From JBASEY01 sp049652745 (GTDB lineage Bacteria; CSSED10-310): a DNA stretch of 64,000 bases. The stretch is taken from NCBI GenBank assembly GCA_049652745.1, contig JBASEY010000029.1, positions 124,001 to 188,000 of the forward strand, given 5' to 3'. Shown here in pieces: positions 52,974-61,624 of this stretch. Position 1 is the stretch's first letter. Every line of letters starts with the position of its first letter. The position numbers and the translations under genes are program-made. Under the pieces are notes generated by a model. The model worked only from the letters and a program-made list of their open reading frames with translations. It did not search any database and had not been told where the DNA came from.

Positions 52974-55385
52974 ATGGCTGTAAATAAAAATAGAGTGTTA
53001 AAAAATGCTGAAAAATTTACAAAAAAAGGTCAATATTTGAAGGCTGTGAATGAGTATCGCAAGTTGACTCAGGACGAATATGGAGACAACAGCCTAAACA
53101 ACACCATTGGAGATCTTTTGCTTCGTGCCAATGAATTTTCGGAAGCGGTATTGGAATTTGAGAAAGCTGGAGAGTATTACGAACGCAGAGGGTTTGTTCC
53201 CAGGGTTTTGGCTATTTATAAAAAGATCCTAAGGTATGATTCTAGTCGTGCGAATATTTACCAGAAACTGGCACATCTTTATGCTGATCAGGGGCTGATT
53301 CAGGACGCTATCAGCCAATATGAAATCCTTGCCAGAATTTATGAGCATAATGGTGATATCGAGGCGGCTTTGGATTCTTATCGGCAAATTGCCGATCTTG
53401 ATCCCGCCAATATCTCGATTCGTGAGCGTTTAGCCATGTTGTATTCTCAAAAAGGCTTTGCCGAGAAAGCGGCAGATGAGCGGGTCAAAATCGGCGATGC
53501 TTTTATCAAACGGGGTGACTATCTTGCTGCTATAAAAAGTTATGAGAATGCGCTTACAGAAATTCCGGATTACGATGCTGCAGTGAAAGGTGTAGTCAAT
53601 GCGTATTTAGCTGAAGGTAGAACGGATGAGGCAAGAAATATTCTTGATCAGTTGCTTGAGAAAGACCCTGAAAATATCGGTGCGTTGGAGAAAATCGGCC
53701 AGATCTATGCCGATAGTGAACGGATTGATGATGCTATAAAAGTGTACATGCAAATTTGTAAGATCGATCCTTCGCAAAACAGCGTTTGTGAAACGCTGGG
53801 TAAGCTTTATGTTGCCAAAGGGGACTTCCCTGAAGCTTTTCGTTTGTTGAAGGAAGTAGTGGATCTTGCTGTTGAACGCGAACATTTTCAACAAGCGCTG
53901 GAGCTTCTGGAAAAGCTTCAAAGTCTCGATCCGGAAAATATAGTGATTCGGGAAAGAAAAATAGAAATTTACCAGAAAATCAATGAGCATGATGAAGTTA
54001 AAAAGTTATTCGAAGAAATGGCTGAAATTTTTTATAACCAAGGGCGGCTGGAGGAAAGCTACAATATATATGAACGTCTTTTTCTGATGGATCCGCAGGA
54101 CCACAGAGTGAAGCAAAGGTTCAATCAGATATCGATTGAGTTCAAAGGTAGGCCTGTTGATACAGGCCGTCTTATCGAGACGCCGTCTTTTACCGATATG
54201 AAAGACGACAAAGCCGAGAAAGACAAAGAGGAAATGGAGAAGGATGCAGGCATTCTCGCTCTGGATGCGGATGATGCCGAGCTTGATATCCTATTTGATA
54301 CGAGTGAGTTGGCAAAGCATGAATTGCCGCTTTTTAAAGACTCTGTAGCTTTAGAAGATAGTATATCGCTTGAAAAGGAAGATCTTTCAGTAGAAATATT
54401 TAGTCTGGAAGATGAAATCGTTGCTGAAAAAAAGCATGAAGCGAAGGTACCAGAGCAGATTTCAGAAGATCAGTTACGGGAGTTTCGAATTGAAGCGGGT
54501 GTCTATCTGAAATATGGTCTGTTGGAAAAAGCTGCTGAACGGTTGGAAGCCATATTGGAGACAATTCCTAATGACGATGAGTCTTTGGAAAGGCTTTCAG
54601 AAGTATACGAACGCCTGGAAAAGCTGGATGCCATGGCGGATATTATCGATCGACGAGCTGCCATTTTATGTGAAAATAACATGGTTGAGCATGCTTATAT
54701 GATTGTAAAAAATGCCTTGTCGATTGTCCCTGGAAATAGCAAAATTGTTGAACGAATGAAAATGCTGGAGGAAAAGGGGGTCTCAAAAGAGACTTTTTTC
54801 AGTGGAGACATGGCTCCATTATATACCTTGGATGCGGAAGAAGCCATGTCGGAATTTGTTGTCGGACTGGACACAAAACCTCCAGATTCCATGGAGATTC
54901 CTCTTGGTAGCACTGTTGGTAGAGGTGATTCATCTGCCATGGCCTTGGACAATGGCACTCTCTCCTCAGGACTTGCCGAAGTTGTGAGGGAATTTCGCGA
55001 AGATTTAATTTCCAGAGACCAGGAAAAAGAACCCGAGACGCATTATAATCTTGGTATCGCTTATATGGAGATGGGGTTGACGGAGGAAGCCATCGCAGAA
55101 CTTCAGATAACGATGGATTACCCCGAATATCTCATACGAACAGCGGGTATTCTTGCAAGTTGTTATGTTCAAATGGGAGCTTTCGACAAAGCCCTGGCAG
55201 TATTGACTCGAGCGATTAAAAGCTCCGATGCCACTCAACAGGAGCTCATCAGTTTGAAATATGATTTGGCAAAGACGATGAAATTAGCCGGGCATCAGAC
55301 AAGTGCTATAACTGTGTTGAAAGAAATTCAGGAAGAAACTCCCGGTTATCGTGATGTAGACGAGATTTTATCCGATTATTCTTGA
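52974..55385 (+). CDS. Large cytoplasmic TPR-repeat protein
   Basis: 803 residues with no signal peptide. An N-terminal TPR array spans about 10-390 (KNAEKFTKKGQYLKAVNEYRKL, AISQYEILARIYEHNGDIEAAL and more). An acidic low-complexity stretch lies at about 400-510 (KDDKAEKDKEEMEKDAG). A second TPR array follows at 510-600. A final array at about 685-800 opens EPETHYNLGIAYMEMGLTEEA. Similar proteins in myxobacteria and related groups are scaffolds for motility or secretion, but no such genes are nearby. RBS AAAGAGG precedes the ATG. The function is unknown. Confidence 0.85.
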   Translation: MAVNKNRVLKNAEKFTKKGQYLKAVNEYRKLTQDEYGDNSLNNTIGDLLLRANEFSEAVLEFEKAGEYYERRGFVPRVLAIYKKILRYDSSRANIYQKLAHLYADQGLIQDAISQYEILARIYEHNGDIEAALDSYRQIADLDPANISIRERLAMLYSQKGFAEKAADERVKIGDAFIKRGDYLAAIKSYENALTEIPDYDAAVKGVVNAYLAEGRTDEARNILDQLLEKDPENIGALEKIGQIYADSERIDDAIKVYMQICKIDPSQNSVCETLGKLYVAKGDFPEAFRLLKEVVDLAVEREHFQQALELLEKLQSLDPENIVIRERKIEIYQKINEHDEVKKLFEEMAEIFYNQGRLEESYNIYERLFLMDPQDHRVKQRFNQISIEFKGRPVDTGRLIETPSFTDMKDDKAEKDKEEMEKDAGILALDADDAELDILFDTSELAKHELPLFKDSVALEDSISLEKEDLSVEIFSLEDEIVAEKKHEAKVPEQISEDQLREFRIEAGVYLKYGLLEKAAERLEAILETIPNDDESLERLSEVYERLEKLDAMADIIDRRAAILCENNMVEHAYMIVKNALSIVPGNSKIVERMKMLEEKGVSKETFFSGDMAPLYTLDAEEAMSEFVVGLDTKPPDSMEIPLGSTVGRGDSSAMALDNGTLSSGLAEVVREFREDLISRDQEKEPETHYNLGIAYMEMGLTEEAIAELQITMDYPEYLIRTAGILASCYVQMGAFDKALAVLTRAIKSSDATQQELISLKYDLAKTMKLAGHQTSAITVLKEIQEETPGYRDVDEILSDYS

Positions 55386-55419
55386 TAGATGAGGTCGTTC
55401 AGATATATAGGAAAAGAGC

Positions 55420-55447
55420 TTGACGGGCAAAGCTGATCTTTGCTAAT
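55420..55447 (+). promoter_or_regulatory. Promoter of tRNA-Gly
   Basis: TTGACG (55420-55425), 16 bases and GCTAAT (55442-55447) lie 26 bases before the tRNA. The -35 matches five of six and the -10 four of six. Confidence 0.5.
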
Positions 55448-55473
55448 TTCAAAGGCAGGCTTGTTTGAGTTTT

Positions 55474-55546
55474 GCGGGAGTAACTCAGTTGGTAGAGTGG
55501 CAGCTTCCCAAGCTGCAAGTCGCGGGTTCGAATCCCGTTTCCCGCT
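55474..55546 (+). tRNA. tRNA-Gly (anticodon CCC)
   Basis: 73 bases fold into a standard cloverleaf. Acceptor GCGGGAG / TTCCCGC has one G-T pair, the D arm is ACTC / GAGT, and the anticodon arm GCAGC-TTCCCAA-GCTGC holds CCC in the loop. The T arm has the TTCGAAT loop. The discriminator is T. The 3' CCA is not encoded. Confidence 0.97.
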
Positions 55547-55609
55547 TATTGCGTCCTTGCAGATGGTATGTGAAGGGTGTCAGGTTAAACAACCAGGGGA
55601 GATAGCGTT

Positions 55610-56245
55610 ATGTTGACCATTTTTCGAACTCAACAAAAAGACCGCGGTGATTCTGAGCATAAGGATGGAGCCCAGCAGCCGGATACGACATACCGACCGC
55701 CGCCGGCTCAGACTCCCTCGATATTGCCACCTAAACAAGTAGTTCCGGACCAGACTGCCGCTGATTTTCCAAAAAATTCTTCAACATCGGGCTCGACAAC
55801 CATTGGTAAAGACCTTGTATTTGAGGGATCAGTGAAAGGGTCTGGTTCAATCAGGGTCGAAGGTGTTTTCCAAGGAACTTTGGAAGTGCAAAATGAGGTT
55901 ATTATTGGAAAAGGTGGTGTTGTCAAGGGTGATATTCGTGCAGATATTGTCACCGTTGAAGGTGAACTGAAAGGGAATGTCGAAGCGCGTCAGAAAATCA
56001 CCATCAATGTGACGGGCACTATGCTGGGCGATATTATTGCACCTCGTGTCGTAGTCGCGTCGGGAGCAGTATACAAAGGACGCATAGATATGGAAGCGGC
56101 TTCGAAAAAACACCAACCCGTTCCGGCAGAAAAAAGCTCTAAAACTCAACCTGTCGAAACAAAGGTAGAAAATACAGGAAAATCGCCGGATACGGAACCA
56201 AAACGGCCGGAGCCAATTATTCCCAACCCGCCTCCAAAAAAGTAG
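55610..56245 (+). CDS. Bactofilin (polymer-forming cytoskeletal protein)
   Basis: 211 residues. A flexible proline-rich N-terminus of about 60 residues precedes a right-handed beta-helix domain at 65-160 with glycine-spaced turns: STTIGKDLVFEGSVKGSGSI, VEGVFQGTLEVQNEVIIGKG, GDIRADIVTVEGELKGNVEA. A lysine- and proline-rich tail ends it. Bactofilins form cytoplasmic filaments that position cell-wall or motility enzymes. It lies 21 bases before the ispH fusion. The gene is not near a peptidase or stalk gene. Confidence 0.92.
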   Translation: MLTIFRTQQKDRGDSEHKDGAQQPDTTYRPPPAQTPSILPPKQVVPDQTAADFPKNSSTSGSTTIGKDLVFEGSVKGSGSIRVEGVFQGTLEVQNEVIIGKGGVVKGDIRADIVTVEGELKGNVEARQKITINVTGTMLGDIIAPRVVVASGAVYKGRIDMEAASKKHQPVPAEKSSKTQPVETKVENTGKSPDTEPKRPEPIIPNPPPKK

Positions 56246-56266
56246 AGGAATACTGATTGAGATGCT

Positions 56267-57754
56267 ATGGCCTTTAAAATAAAGGTCGCTAAAAGTGCAG
56301 GTTTTTGTTTTGGGGTTCGAAAAGCTCTGGACCGACTGCTTGAAATCAGAAATAAAACCAAGACACCCATTAGAACGCTTGGACAGTTGATTCATAATGA
56401 GCAGGTGTTGGAAGCGCTTAAAAAACGCGAGGTTCATGAACTTCAAGAAAATGAATCAGTTGCCGGAAAACATGTGATTATTCGGGCGCATGGAGTCTCG
56501 CCTGATAAACGAAAGCAGCTCCTGGAACAGCGGGCCCTGGTTTGTGATGCCACTTGTCCAAAAGTCGGCCAGATACAAGCTATCGTCAAAAAGTATGCCC
56601 GGAAAAACTGCCCTGTAATTATCATTGGTGATCGAGGTCATGCGGAGGTTGAAGGGCTGCTGGGATATTCCGCCGGCCTTGGAATTGTGGTTACAGGCCC
56701 GCAAGAAGCACTTGAATTACAAGGTGGACACGAGGTTTGTGTTGTCGCTCAAACGACCCAAGATCTGCTAGTTTTTCAGCAGACTTTAGAAATTATCAAA
56801 CAGAAATTTACGACCTGCTATGAATTCAATACGATTTGTGATGCCACATCTGAACGTCAAACTGAGACCCGCGACCTTGCCAAAGAATCGGATATAATGG
56901 TGATTGTCGGCGGAAAAAACAGCGCCAATACTCGAAGATTGGTCGATATAGCAGAAAAGTATTGTAAAACCATGATGGTTCAATGTGCTGAGAATCTCGA
57001 TGCAGACGCTTTCCAAAACGTTCGAAAAGTCGGTGTAACCGCCGGTGCGTCAACCCCTGCGAGTCTGATACGTGACGTTGTCGAAGAAATTCGATTGATC
57101 GGTTGGAAACAAGCAGGAACACTGCCATTCTTATTTTATAAAAGCCTTATCTGTTTTACCCGCCTTCCATTCTCATGGGCTATTGGCTTTGCATTACTTA
57201 GCAGCTCTCTTTCTTATACATTGACAGGAAAAATTCCTTGGTTTATCGCCATATTTGTCGGGGCCATGATCTGGATTTGGAAATTTTGGGGTAAACGAAC
57301 GAACCCGGGTTTAGACGTGGGGTTTTCCGCTTTCGTCGCGGTCGTTTCGACGATCCCGATGCATGGTCAAGTTTCAAAATGGGCGCTGGCGCCGGGGTTA
57401 TTCTTCCTAGGAATCACCTGTCTCCACAGACTTTTACTTTTTGATGCCTTACATGTACAAGCCGATAGAATATCCGGTCAACCAACCATTCCGGCTATTA
57501 TAAATGAGGAAAAGCTGCAGATTGTTTTTTCTATAACCATTGGATTGTCAATAACAAGTATTTTGCTGCTGATGCTGATAGTCAGAGCTTCGCTGATAGG
57601 ATTGTTTGTATTTATACCTATGGGGTTCGCTGGTTTTCTTCATCAAAAACAAAAGAACCCGAGGTGGTGCGATGTTGTCGATATAATCCAGATAGATGCA
57701 CCCATCTGGATTATATCGATATTGGTGATTCTGATCCGGCAGTTTGGCGCTTAA
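56267..57754 (+). CDS. ispH: IspH (4-hydroxy-3-methylbut-2-enyl diphosphate reductase) fused to a UbiA-like membrane domain
   Basis: 495 residues. Residues 1-287 are a full IspH: Cys14 in AGFCFGVRKA, DATCPKVG, NTICDATSERQ, HNEQV, and GASTPASLIRDVV, giving the three [4Fe-4S] cysteines and the active-site His/Thr/Glu. It makes IPP and DMAPP in the MEP pathway. Residues 288-495 form six or seven membrane helices. FDALHVQADRISGQPTIPAI resembles the second Asp-rich motif of UbiA prenyltransferases, but the first motif (NDxxDxxxD) is absent. The end shares its TAA with the convergent propeller gene. Joining an isoprenoid-precursor enzyme to a membrane prenyltransferase-like half is unusual. Function of the membrane part is inference. 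Confidence 0.85.
   Translation: MAFKIKVAKSAGFCFGVRKALDRLLEIRNKTKTPIRTLGQLIHNEQVLEALKKREVHELQENESVAGKHVIIRAHGVSPDKRKQLLEQRALVCDATCPKVGQIQAIVKKYARKNCPVIIIGDRGHAEVEGLLGYSAGLGIVVTGPQEALELQGGHEVCVVAQTTQDLLVFQQTLEIIKQKFTTCYEFNTICDATSERQTETRDLAKESDIMVIVGGKNSANTRRLVDIAEKYCKTMMVQCAENLDADAFQNVRKVGVTAGASTPASLIRDVVEEIRLIGWKQAGTLPFLFYKSLICFTRLPFSWAIGFALLSSSLSYTLTGKIPWFIAIFVGAMIWIWKFWGKRTNPGLDVGFSAFVAVVSTIPMHGQVSKWALAPGLFFLGITCLHRLLLFDALHVQADRISGQPTIPAIINEEKLQIVFSITIGLSITSILLLMLIVRASLIGLFVFIPMGFAGFLHQKQKNPRWCDVVDIIQIDAPIWIISILVILIRQFGA
57678..57719. repeat. 16-bp perfect inverted repeat at the end of the ispH fusion gene
   Basis: TCGATATAATCCAGAT (57678-57693) pairs without mismatch with ATCTGGATTATATCGA (57704-57719) across a 10-base loop. 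It lies inside the last coding segment of the ispH fusion and 32 bases beyond the stop codon of the convergent propeller gene. It may act as a terminator for the latter, although no T run follows. Confidence 0.7.
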
Positions 57755-59004
57755 TCGGACCATTTGAAGGCTTCGATATCATATCCTAAAATAGTATTGT
57801 CCGACCCCAATAATGCTCCCCAAAATGCCGCTTGACCTGAACCGACACCATCAGGCCAGGTAAATGCGAATATCGACTCCGTCTGATCCATTTTTTCCGG
57901 TAAATTCAGCATTCTGCTGTCGAACTCTTCCGACCAAGACGGCCAGAAGAAAAAGGCGCCATAGGCTTCCAGCATGACGATTTCCATAACGGAATTTACG
58001 GCTTGGCCGGGATTGAGAAGAGTTATCCCAAAATCGAAGAAATCTGATCCCTTTAAAGCTTTTGTATTGAGATCAACTCTAATGGAAGGTTGCTGATAAC
58101 GAAGAATTTTTCCCTGATCAGCCACTGCAAATCCTTCGGCCATTGAAGGAAGAACGATATCATTGATTTGCTTTGTCGGAAGAGAAGCAAGCTCATTCCA
58201 GCCGAAAATGGAATATTCAACAATTCGGCCACCTGAGCCCATTGCGAATCCACGGGTTTTATTCACGGCGGCGCACATGACACGCTTTTCGTATCCGCGC
58301 CAGAGTTCTATCCATCCAGTGTCAGGTGAATACTCATAGACCAGGTCTAAATCCCAGCTCGGAAGCCGCACACCGGTCAGTAGCGGGTTTCCAGATTCGT
58401 TCAAAGTCAGGTTGAAAATTTTTAAGGTTTCAGGCAACGACAGTGAAAGAGACTGATCCCAAGATGTGCCGTTAAAATGAAAAATTTGGTTCGAGGCTCC
58501 CGCGACCCAAAGGTTATCAGCGCTGTCGCCAACCAGGATGGTCAAATTTTCTGAAAAAGTGTGTTTGACCGTCATGTCATTTCCATCCCAATGGTGCAGA
58601 AAAGCGCCGTTGAGCAAGTCATAGCTGAGAAAATAGACATCATCAGCCGCAAATGCCAATATCGCATTAAACTTTCTCATGTTGGAATCTATTGGCGGCA
58701 CAATTGACCATTCCCCGTCGGAGCATTGCAGAAGAATATTATCATCTCCACCAGCCCAGCCTTCAGTATCGCTGACCATCGAAATGGAGTTGAGGTTTTT
58801 TTCCGTGCCGGACTCGAGTGTCAACCACTCTACCCCGTTATATTTAAGTATAGTTCCTTCGGACCCGGCAACAAAAACAGCATTCGGGCTTACGTAGGAA
58901 ATGCTTCGAAGATTGGTCACTACAGGAGATGTCATAAGACTCCAATCAGCGAAAGTAGAAAATGAAAGAAGACAAATCGTTATGATAATCCCAATATATC
59001 TCAT
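57751..59004 (-). CDS. Secreted YCF48-like beta-propeller protein
   Basis: 417 residues from ATG 59004, with AAAGGAGT upstream; an in-frame ATG 37 codons earlier adds an unlikely leader. A signal peptide covers about 1-20 (YIGIIITICLLSFSTFA). Repeated segments follow with the form of SYVSPNAVFVAGSEGTILKY, SDTEGWAGGDDNIL and SMAEGFAVADQGKILRY. These are typical of YCF48/BNR-like propellers. The C-terminal 100 residues are beta-rich and not part of the propeller. No catalytic residues are seen. The function is unknown. Confidence 0.78.
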   Translation of the reverse strand: MRYIGIIITICLLSFSTFADWSLMTSPVVTNLRSISYVSPNAVFVAGSEGTILKYNGVEWLTLESGTEKNLNSISMVSDTEGWAGGDDNILLQCSDGEWSIVPPIDSNMRKFNAILAFAADDVYFLSYDLLNGAFLHHWDGNDMTVKHTFSENLTILVGDSADNLWVAGASNQIFHFNGTSWDQSLSLSLPETLKIFNLTLNESGNPLLTGVRLPSWDLDLVYEYSPDTGWIELWRGYEKRVMCAAVNKTRGFAMGSGGRIVEYSIFGWNELASLPTKQINDIVLPSMAEGFAVADQGKILRYQQPSIRVDLNTKALKGSDFFDFGITLLNPGQAVNSVMEIVMLEAYGAFFFWPSWSEEFDSRMLNLPEKMDQTESIFAFTWPDGVGSGQAAFWGALLGSDNTILGYDIEAFKWSD

Positions 59005-59366
59005 ATAATCACTCCTTTTAAATACATGGCTTCCTAAAGGCGAAAAAATGATTGTAAAGATACCAAATAATTTCCAAGCTGGACTAGTTGTCAAAAATGA
59101 TGTTTCTGTAATCATCTTTCGCCCTGCTCATTAAAAAAAAAGTATATCAAAAAAAGGTTCTTAAGTCAAATTTATTGAATTTGCCGAGTTAGTAATAAGA
59201 ATAAATACAATTGCTAACTTGCTATAATTGCGTAAGTATCTTCCTTTATTATTTATAAAAGAGGCTTCTCGCAACTAAGTTCAGTGACGGTGGCTGTTGC
59301 CTTGAATCCTTCTCCTATTCGCTGTAGATTATTACATTCCATGGGGATCGACCCGGAGGAAACATC
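59005..59366. other. Divergent intergenic region upstream of the polysaccharide export genes
   Basis: This 362-base A/T-rich stretch separates the secreted propeller gene from wzm. A TATAAT is present at 59223-59228 on the plus strand but no good -35 lies 16-18 bases before it. The ops sequence GGCGGTAG of JUMPstart elements is absent. No other gene is evident. Confidence 0.45.
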
Positions 59367-60188
59367 GTGCTGGAATCAATGCGTGAATTATATCGCTACA
59401 GAGCTTTGATAGCTGTTCTTGTGTCTCGTGATTTAAAAGCGAGATATAGGGGTTCGGTATTGGGATTTATGTGGTCCATGTTGAATCCGTTTCTGATGAT
59501 GTTGGTGTACTGGTTGGTATTTTCGATTTATCTTCGCAATGCGATGGAAAACTATCATGTCTATCTTTTTTGTGGCTTGCTTCCCTGGTTATGGTTCTCA
59601 GCGAGTTTATTGGAAGGCTGTAGCTCAATAATTTCCGGCGCCAACCTGGTCAAAAAAGTGCTGTTTCCGGCAGAAATACTTCCTTTGGTCGTCGTTATTT
59701 CCAATCTGATACACTTTTTTTTCGCGTTGCCGATACTGGTGGTATTTCTTTTTATTTACCGTATTCCTCCAGGAGCAAATCTGGTGATATTTCCTTTTGT
59801 CGTATTGATACAATTCCTCTTTACATATGGTGTCGTTTTAGCTTTGTCGGCATTGTCGGTTCATCTTAGAGATATTCAGCAGATACTTGCAAACCTTGTG
59901 ACATTATGGTTTTTCATGACACCTATCGTGTACAACCTGGCGGATTTAGGGCTTGACACCAAGCCGCCGATACTGTCTTTCGTCATGAATATTAACCCGA
60001 TGAAACATTTAATGGTTTCTTATCAACGGATGTTTTTGCAGAAAATGCCGAGCCATGGGGTGGAGATTTTCAATCTTCCTTTGCCCTGGAAAGGTTTAGG
60101 TGCGGTTTTCATTTTGGCGGTTTTAATACTGGTGGTTTCCTGGAGAATTTTCAATCGGTTCAAGGCCGGCTTTTCGGAGGAAATCTGA
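59367..60188 (+). CDS. wzm: ABC-2 polysaccharide transporter permease (Wzm)
   Basis: 273 residues, GTG start with GGAGG seven bases upstream. Six predicted membrane helices. LKARYRGSVLGFMWSMLNP is the diagnostic ABC-2 Wzm motif near the first helix. FCGLLPWLWFS, FRDIQQ-like HLRDIQQILANLV and PIVYNLADL follow. Exports lipid-linked O-antigen or capsule. It overlaps wzt by one base (TGATG). Confidence 0.93.
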   Translation: MLESMRELYRYRALIAVLVSRDLKARYRGSVLGFMWSMLNPFLMMLVYWLVFSIYLRNAMENYHVYLFCGLLPWLWFSASLLEGCSSIISGANLVKKVLFPAEILPLVVVISNLIHFFFALPILVVFLFIYRIPPGANLVIFPFVVLIQFLFTYGVVLALSALSVHLRDIQQILANLVTLWFFMTPIVYNLADLGLDTKPPILSFVMNINPMKHLMVSYQRMFLQKMPSHGVEIFNLPLPWKGLGAVFILAVLILVVSWRIFNRFKAGFSEEI

Positions 60189-61624
60189 TGAGCGGATATG
60201 TCATAGAACTGGACGATGTTACAAAGGCGTTTAAAAAACATAGTCGTCGACGTCAATTTCTGACTTTGAAAAGTACCTTGATCAAGGATTTGTGGAAACT
60301 GGGAAAAAGCGGAAATAAAGATGAAGTTGATGATGAGCTCTTTTGGGCTTTGAAAGGTATAAACGTAAAGATTTGTAAAGGAGAGACAATTGGTTTCATA
60401 GGTTCGAATGGATCGGGTAAATCAACGGTGTTGAAACTGATTGCGGGCATCTTGAAACCCACTTCCGGCTGTGTGAATGTTCGAGGACGTTTATCTGCGT
60501 TGATTGAACTTGGAGCGGGTTTCCATCCTGAAATATCCGGACGTGAAAATATTTTTATCAATGGAATAATGTTGGGGCTGACCAAAGCTCAAATACGAGA
60601 CAAATTTGACCAAATCGTCGATTTTGCTGAGCTTCGGGATTTTATTGATAATCCGGTTCGAACCTATTCTTCCGGGATGTTTATGCGATTGGGGTTTGCC
60701 GTCGCCGTACATGTGAATCCGGATATTTTGTTGATAGATGAAGTTCTTGCGGTTGGAGATCAGACGTTTGTCCATAAATGCCTTGAAAGAATATTTGATT
60801 TCAAGCGCAGAGGAAAAACGATTGTGGTCGTCAGCCATGATCTGGGAGCTGTGGAACGGCTGTGTTCAAGAGCGGTCTGGCTATCTCAAGGCGTTCAGAA
60901 ACTTGAAGGGGATTCACGGGAGATAGTCGGATCCTACCTGTTGGCTGTGGCTAAAAAAGAAGAAGAGCGATATGCTCAGGAACATGAGTTGATACAGAAA
61001 GCCTTGGAAGAGGAAAAAACTGATTCTGAGAAGGAACAATCGGAATTGCAAAATGATGTTACGGATATCCCGGGCGCTCAACTGGGTGAAGTGGAAGGCA
61101 CGGGAAAACGATGGGGAAATCGCCAGGTCGAAATTATCCGGTTTAGAATCCTGGATGATAACAATTTAGAAAGGTATCTTTTTCAAACCGGTGAAAAGGT
61201 TGTTTTCGAAATACAATATCGCGCCAAAGAAAAAGTCGAAAATGTCGTTTTCGGTATTGGCTTTTTTATGCAAGATGGCACTTGGTGTTATGGAAGCAAT
61301 ACGTTTATCGAAAAATACAAAATTTCAGTCGACCCTGGAGAAGGGTGTGTCAGAGTAGTCTTCCCGAAACTCGATCTCATTCATAACACATTTCTGATAG
61401 ATGTGGCTGTACATGCTGAAGATGCTTCACCTTTCGATTATCATAGCAGAATGTATCAAATCGCTTTCAGATCGCTTCAGACAGATTCCGGTATTTTTCG
61501 GCCGGAACATTTCTGGGAATTTAGCGGCAATATGGATTGTGTGGCTGCTGCAGTTCAAATAAAGGGGGATGATACATGTGAAGATCCGTGTGAGAACTTT
61601 GACAAAGGAGCAATGAATGAGTGA
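60188..61624 (+). CDS. wzt: ABC polysaccharide transporter ATPase with carbohydrate-binding domain (Wzt)
   Basis: 478 residues. ATPase domain about 1-260: Walker A GSNGSGKST, signature YSSGMFMRLGF, Walker B ILLIDEVLAVGD and a switch His in VVSHD. A charged linker (about 260-315) precedes a C-terminal jelly-roll domain (about 320-465) with QVEIIRFRILDDNN and GEKVVFEIQYRAKE. In Wzt of E. coli O8/O9a this domain reads the methylated or phosphorylated chain end, so export depends on a matching terminator. It overlaps the next gene by eight bases, which encodes a methyltransferase. Confidence 0.93.
   Translation: MSGYVIELDDVTKAFKKHSRRRQFLTLKSTLIKDLWKLGKSGNKDEVDDELFWALKGINVKICKGETIGFIGSNGSGKSTVLKLIAGILKPTSGCVNVRGRLSALIELGAGFHPEISGRENIFINGIMLGLTKAQIRDKFDQIVDFAELRDFIDNPVRTYSSGMFMRLGFAVAVHVNPDILLIDEVLAVGDQTFVHKCLERIFDFKRRGKTIVVVSHDLGAVERLCSRAVWLSQGVQKLEGDSREIVGSYLLAVAKKEEERYAQEHELIQKALEEEKTDSEKEQSELQNDVTDIPGAQLGEVEGTGKRWGNRQVEIIRFRILDDNNLERYLFQTGEKVVFEIQYRAKEKVENVVFGIGFFMQDGTWCYGSNTFIEKYKISVDPGEGCVRVVFPKLDLIHNTFLIDVAVHAEDASPFDYHSRMYQIAFRSLQTDSGIFRPEHFWEFSGNMDCVAAAVQIKGDDTCEDPCENFDKGAMNE

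Noticed and set aside
55546..55609. Integration site at the 3' end of tRNA-Gly
   Set aside because: No integrase, phage genes or repeated tRNA end were seen downstream; housekeeping genes follow.
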